Shown here in pieces: positions 60,933 to 64,000 of a DNA stretch of 64,000 nt (its first letter is position 1; each line of letters begins with the position of its first letter). The DNA comes from DAMCZI01 sp032095175. GTDB taxonomy: Bacteria; Bacillota; Clostridia; Clostridiales; Caloramatoraceae. Made by a program: the position numbers and the translations under genes. Where the stretch lies: positions 27,497 through 91,496 of the forward strand of contig DAMCZI010000020.1 in NCBI GenBank assembly GCA_032095175.1, given 5' to 3'. The notes under the pieces are model-generated. The model had not been told where the DNA came from and did not search any database. It worked only from the letters and a program-made list of their open reading frames with translations.

Positions 60933-61664
60933 CTATATTATCCTGTTCACCTTGAATTTAAATACATCCGGGTTGAAATAGTCCATGGAATAGATTATAG
61001 GAGTTCCTTCCTTATCATAATGAATCTGATTAAGAAGCAGGAATAAATCTCCCTTTCTTACATCCATGTGCTTCATCATCTCCTTTGTAGGAAATGTTGG
61101 TATAATTTCTGCAACAGCATATTCTACCCTTATATTGTATTTTTCACTCAAAAACTCAAACATTGATATTTCTTTAAGATTCTCCGGAACCATACCCTTA
61201 AACAGATATTCCGGAACCGTATCTATACAAAATGCTGCAACCTTTTGGTCAGCATATTTTATTCTTGTGAATTCTAAAACCTTTTCATCTTCCCCTATGT
61301 TTAACTTATCAATCATATCCTTTGATGGAGATATTTTTTCAACCTTTAAGCATTTAGAACCTGGTTCATACCCAAAATTGGTTGTTATTTTACTTATACT
61401 TTCCAATCTTTCAAGACCACTTTCAATTTTAATAGGAGTTTTCTTAACAAAAGTACCCTTGCCCTGTGCCTTATACACCAGCTTATCCTGTTCTAGGAGT
61501 GCAAGGGCTTCCCTTACAGTGTATCTGCTAACTCCAAGCATTTCTCCTAAAGCTGCCTCTGATGGAAGCTTTTCATCTGGCTGAATATTCTTTTCTGTTA
61601 TGTATTTTATAATCTCTTCCTTTGCAAGTCTGCTTAACGCAACTGAATCTTCTTTTATTCTCAT
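60933..61664 (-). CDS. GntR-family transcriptional regulator with UTRA domain (HutC subfamily)
   Basis: The 243-residue protein has an N-terminal winged helix (KLPSEAALGEMLGVSRYTVR, continuing EALALLEQD; residues ~30-65) and a UTRA ligand-binding domain (~85-235) that usually senses a small metabolite. It is the first gene of the salvage operon and probably regulates it and itself. A palindrome ACTTGTCTGACATGT lies just before its start, downstream of a consensus promoter. I chose the ATG at 61664; the longer frame starts at a GTG within the ribosome site. The effector is unknown; MTA-type nucleosides are a guess. Confidence 0.9.
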   Translation of the reverse strand: MRIKEDSVALSRLAKEEIIKYITEKNIQPDEKLPSEAALGEMLGVSRYTVREALALLEQDKLVYKAQGKGTFVKKTPIKIESGLERLESISKITTNFGYEPGSKCLKVEKISPSKDMIDKLNIGEDEKVLEFTRIKYADQKVAAFCIDTVPEYLFKGMVPENLKEISMFEFLSEKYNIRVEYAVAEIIPTFPTKEMMKHMDVRKGDLFLLLNQIHYDKEGTPIIYSMDYFNPDVFKFKVNRII

Positions 61665-61678
61665 TTTTATATCCACCT

Positions 61679-61693
61679 ACTTGTCTGACATGT
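61679..61693. promoter_or_regulatory. Candidate GntR/HutC operator
   Basis: ACTTGTCTGACATGT is a 15-base palindrome with one mismatched pair and a TGTC-N-GACA core. It lies between the predicted transcription start and the ribosome site of the regulator gene, a position suited to autorepression. Confidence 0.55.
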
Positions 61694-61708
61694 GATATCT
61701 TACAAGTT

Positions 61709-61737
61709 ATTATACTTTTTAATATTTTCCCTGTCAA
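61709..61737 (-). promoter_or_regulatory. Consensus sigma-A promoter of the gntR salvage operon
   Basis: The minus strand has TTGACA and TATAAT, both perfect, separated by exactly 17 bases. The start would be near 61701, just above the operator palindrome. Confidence 0.85.
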
Positions 61738-61894
61738 TCGATAAATATTAATTAAAACTATCTTTCCCAAAATACTAAGATAAATTGCCTTTGAAATGGT
61801 GATTTAAAAAATAAAAGATTAGAATTCAAACAGCACTTATGCTGCAAAAATGCGATAACACTTGATCTTAACTAACTTTCTAAGCCGAACTTTA

Positions 61895-62005
61895 TGTCTC
61901 ATATAAATGATTCTTCATTGCTCGACCCTAAACATTTATGCAAAATCATATTCCTTGATTTATTAATTGCACAATACCTTATTTAAATTCTTTAGTGCAA
62001 TTAAT
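61895..62005. repeat. Family B double-hairpin repeat, copy 6
   Basis: CATATAAATG and CATTTATGCAAAA form hairpin 1 with the loop text CATTGCTCGACCCTAAA. ATTAATTGCAC (61962-61972) and GTGCAATTAAT (61995-62005) form a perfect hairpin 2. Confidence 0.75.
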
Positions 62006-62065
62006 ATAATATAGCACAGACATTTGCAAAGGAAATTGTCAGAATATTATTACAACACCCATAGA

Positions 62066-62118
62066 ATAGAAAGTGCCAGGTATTGAGACATAATATTCTC
62101 ATATACCCAGCACTCTTT
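62066..62118 (-). terminator. Terminator after the purine permease gene
   Basis: A 12 bp stem on the minus strand (AGTGCTGGGTAT with ATACCTGGCACT, two G-U pairs) followed by a short T-rich tail (TTTCT), about 17 bases after the stop. Confidence 0.55.
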
Positions 62119-62135
62119 ATATTAATTTTCTACTA

Positions 62136-63551
62136 CTAAACCTGAAGTATAAACTTCAAAATGAATAGAACTGTGAATATATACATTATAGGATGTACTT
62201 CCTTTGCTTTTCCCTTTATAAGCTTAATTAGCGTATGGAATATAAACCCAGCTGCTATTCCGTTTGCAATACTGTAAGTGAAAGGCATAATTACAATTGT
62301 AAAGAATGCTGGTGCTGCTTCCTCGAAATCCTGGAAGTTAACTTCCATCAAGGAACTAACCATCAGTATTCCAACTATTATAAGTGCTGGAGCAGTTGCC
62401 TGTGCAGGAACTATTCCTACTATTGGTGCAATAAACAGTGATAGGAAGAAGCATATTGCTACTACTACTGAAGTTAAACCTGTTCTACCACCTGCACTTA
62501 TACCTGCAAGACTCTCAACGTATGTTGTAACGTTACTTGTACCAAGTAGTGCACCTATTGAAGTTGCTGAAGCGTCAGCAAGCATAGCTCTGTCTATCTT
62601 TCTTGGGAATAATCCCTTTCTTGGCACTTCATTTTCATCATCGAATATATGAGTCTTTGAGCTTGCTCCTATGAATGTACCTAATGTATCAAATGTATCT
62701 ACAAGGCTGAAGGAAATTATAATTGTAATTGCAGTTAAGAAACCTGTCTTTGCTGTAAATAGTTCCTTAAAGCTTAACTGCATAAAAGTTGGAGCAAGGC
62801 TTGGAGGTGCTGAAAATATATTAAATGATTCTGGTAAAAATATTCCCATTTCAGCGCCAAAGTATTTTTGAGCTATAACTCCTACAACTGTAGTTACTAT
62901 TATTCCAATAAGTATTGATCCTTTTACATTCTTTACCATTAATATTATTGTTAAAACAAGTCCAAATAATGCAAGTAATGTTGTTGGTTTACTTATATCT
63001 CCGAAAGCAACCAATGTGTCAGGATTTGAAACTACTAATCCTGCTCCCTTTAGTCCTATTAAAGCAATAAATAAGCCTATACCTGCACCAATTGCATTTT
63101 TCAAATATGCTGGTATAGCATTTACGATTGCTATTCTTACCTTAGTTACTGTGATTATAAGGTTTATAATACCACAAATGAATACTGCAGCAAGAGCTGC
63201 TTTCCATGAATACTTAGCTGTTAAAACAACATAGAATGTGAAGAATGCATTCATTCCCATTCCAGCTGCCTGTGCAAATGGAACGTTTGCATAAAGTCCC
63301 ATTATAAGTGTAGCTATTATTGCTGATAGTATTGTAGCAACAAAAACAGCTCCCATTATTGGGTCATTTGATACGCTTAACATTGCCTTTCCTACTTCGT
63401 CACCAAACAGCCCCTTTGCATTCATACCCGCTGCTCCTAAAATCTGTGGATTTACGAATATTATGTAGGCCATGGTAATGAATGTTGTGATTCCAGCAAC
63501 CACTTCAGTCTTGACATTTGTTTTGTTTTCCTTGAGTTTGAAAAAATCCAT
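62136..63551 (-). CDS. PbuG/AzgA-type hypoxanthine/guanine permease (NCS2)
   Basis: The 471-residue protein has 13-14 membrane segments and begins MDFFKLKENKTNVKTEVVAG. It contains TFITMAYIIFVNPQIL, QAAGMGMNAFFTFYV near 85, GTSNVTTYVESLAGISAGGR near residue 320 and VPAQATAPALIIVGILMV, all typical of the AzgA branch of purine carriers. The start at 63551 is preceded by AGGAGGGGG; the longer frame to 63596 has no ribosome site. A guanine-class riboswitch and terminator precede it, so guanine or hypoxanthine turns it off. It would also recover hypoxanthine released from nucleoside phosphorolysis. Confidence 0.94.
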   Translation of the reverse strand: MDFFKLKENKTNVKTEVVAGITTFITMAYIIFVNPQILGAAGMNAKGLFGDEVGKAMLSVSNDPIMGAVFVATILSAIIATLIMGLYANVPFAQAAGMGMNAFFTFYVVLTAKYSWKAALAAVFICGIINLIITVTKVRIAIVNAIPAYLKNAIGAGIGLFIALIGLKGAGLVVSNPDTLVAFGDISKPTTLLALFGLVLTIILMVKNVKGSILIGIIVTTVVGVIAQKYFGAEMGIFLPESFNIFSAPPSLAPTFMQLSFKELFTAKTGFLTAITIIISFSLVDTFDTLGTFIGASSKTHIFDDENEVPRKGLFPRKIDRAMLADASATSIGALLGTSNVTTYVESLAGISAGGRTGLTSVVVAICFFLSLFIAPIVGIVPAQATAPALIIVGILMVSSLMEVNFQDFEEAAPAFFTIVIMPFTYSIANGIAAGFIFHTLIKLIKGKAKEVHPIMYIFTVLFILKFILQV

Positions 63552-63601
63552 TTGTTTTCCCCCTCCTAATACTAATACTTTAGTTATCATTCCCATAAAG
63601 C

Positions 63602-63643
63602 AAAAAATAAAAGCATGAATTTCAAAAGTGAATTCACGCTTTT
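63602..63643 (-). terminator. Riboswitch-controlled terminator
   Basis: On the minus strand AAAAGCGTGAATT pairs with AATTCATGCTTTT (one G-U pair), followed by ATTTTTTG. It lies between the aptamer and the permease start, the expected place for an OFF-switch terminator. Confidence 0.85.
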
Positions 63644-63701
63644 AGCCTATGTCCGCATTAATAATTACACAAGCGAAACAACTAAAGTACTGCATTTATT
63701 C

Positions 63702-63769
63702 ACTCATAGCCAGACAGTTTACGGTTGTCGGTAGAAACACCTAGCCCCTATTGCTAGATTTATATGAGT
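63702..63769 (-). promoter_or_regulatory. Purine riboswitch aptamer (guanine/hypoxanthine class)
   Basis: Read on the minus strand: P1 ACTCATA with TATGAGT, P2 CTAGC with GCTAG, the conserved J2/3 GTGTTTCTACC, and P3 with the loop ACCGTAAAC, whose CC can kiss the GG of the P2 loop. J3/1 reads GGCTATGAG; the specificity base equivalent to position 74 is C, which selects guanine or hypoxanthine, not adenine. P3 appears to have one bulged T. Confidence 0.92.
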
Positions 63770-63788
63770 AATCGTTAATTACAAACTT

Positions 63789-63817
63789 ATAGTAGCATAT
63801 TTCAATATATTCGTCAA
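63789..63817 (-). promoter_or_regulatory. Promoter of the riboswitch-permease transcript
   Basis: On the minus strand TTGACG and TACTAT are separated by 17 bases, about 20 bases upstream of the aptamer. Confidence 0.65.
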
Positions 63818-63947
63818 TAATATATGAACATTAATTTTTATCATTATCGTAATGTTCGTGTTTTTTGCTTAATAAAGTCAAAAATATATAGGCACTTAGG
63901 CTATGAGTTGCTTAAGTGTAAATCCATATTTATAATAAAACTAAAAA

Positions 63948-64000
63948 AGGTAACAGGCACTTGAGTTTTGAGTTATTTAATGAAAGCATCTGAAGATGCT
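63948..64000. repeat. Family C repeat, copy 4 (cut by window end)
   Basis: GGTAACAGGCACTTGAGTTT and the following text match the reverse complement of 15149-15200 at all but one of about 52 bases, including the cap GCATCTGAAGATGC. A degenerate related arm (GGCACTTAGGCTATGAGTTG) lies at 63892. Confidence 0.75.

Larger units (their letters stand above)
61665..62135. other. Gene-free stretch: operon promoter, family B repeat and permease terminator
   Basis: I see no convincing gene here. It holds the operator and promoter of the gntR operon (61679-61737), a family B repeat (61895-62005) and the terminator of the purine permease gene (62066-62118). The intervening 150 bases around 61740-61890 show nothing I can name. 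Confidence 0.65.
63552..64000. other. Regulatory leader of the purine permease and a cut-off repeat
   Basis: No gene. From left to right it holds the ribosome site, riboswitch terminator (63602-63643), aptamer (63702-63769), promoter (63789-63817), and a family C repeat cut by the window end. Confidence 0.8.

Noticed and set aside
61573..61770. 65-residue minus-strand open frame upstream of and overlapping gntR
   Set aside because: It covers the consensus promoter and operator of the gntR operon, is out of frame with the regulator, and has no ribosome site.

Overview
The window looks like chromosomal DNA from a low-GC, amino-acid-fermenting member of the Clostridia (Clostridiaceae/Caloramator-like; the genus cannot be fixed from sequence alone). 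The evidence is AT-rich DNA, strong AGGAGG-type ribosome sites with frequent GTG/TTG starts, separate ftcD and fchA genes, fused ECF ATPases, a PbuG-type permease under a purine riboswitch, and SpoIID-type proteins. Apart from a cut-off ThiF-like gene end at the left edge (+ strand), every gene I support lies on the minus strand, so transcription runs from high to low coordinates.

Layout, left to right. (1) 0.6-4.1 kb: a five-gene flavin/iron-sulfur dehydrogenase module of unknown amine, imino-acid or opine substrate. (2) 4.6-9.1 kb: histidine degradation, hutH-ftcD-hutI-fchA, without a urocanase gene. (3) 9.3-12.2 kb: a TSUP permease and an OPT-family transporter. (4) 12.2-15.1 kb: a REP-associated tyrosine transposase (RAYT) between two copies of a ~190 bp repeat that carries the duplicated 3' end of the neighbouring EamA gene. 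(5) 15.2-51.6 kb: a large surface-polysaccharide locus with two MurJ-type flippases, two Wzy-like polymerases, a priming glycosyltransferase, TagA/WecG-type and at least seven other glycosyltransferases, and nucleotide-sugar genes for ManNAcA-, FucNAc/QuiNAc- and GlcNAcA-type sugars. It also has a sigma factor, an orphan solute-binding protein and two SpoIID/LytB proteins with peptidoglycan-binding repeats. (6) 51.9-61.7 kb: an apparent sulfur-nucleoside salvage operon, gntR-mtaD-mtnA-ecfAA-ecfT-MTAP-family phosphorylase-ecfS-class II aldolase-PLP lyase. (7) 62.1-63.8 kb: a PbuG-type purine permease preceded by a guanine-class riboswitch.

The most interesting system is region 6. The genes together spell out a deaminating route: methylthioadenosine (or 5'-deoxyadenosine) to the inosine analogue, then phosphorolysis to the ribose-1-phosphate, isomerisation by MtnA, and aldol cleavage to DHAP plus an aldehyde, with a dedicated ECF transporter. 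The phosphorylase has an Asn where MTAPs carry the adenine-contacting Asp, which fits a 6-oxopurine substrate made by the upstream deaminase. Hypoxanthine released in that step would match the purine permease next door.

The intergenic spaces hold at least four families of dispersed palindromic repeats. A is a ~115 bp hairpin with covarying arms. B is a ~110 bp double hairpin. C is a ~150 bp nested palindrome. D comprises the GGGACGGTTA REPs, including a three-unit tandem array. Several copies sit within a few bases of stop codons or supply the stop codon itself.
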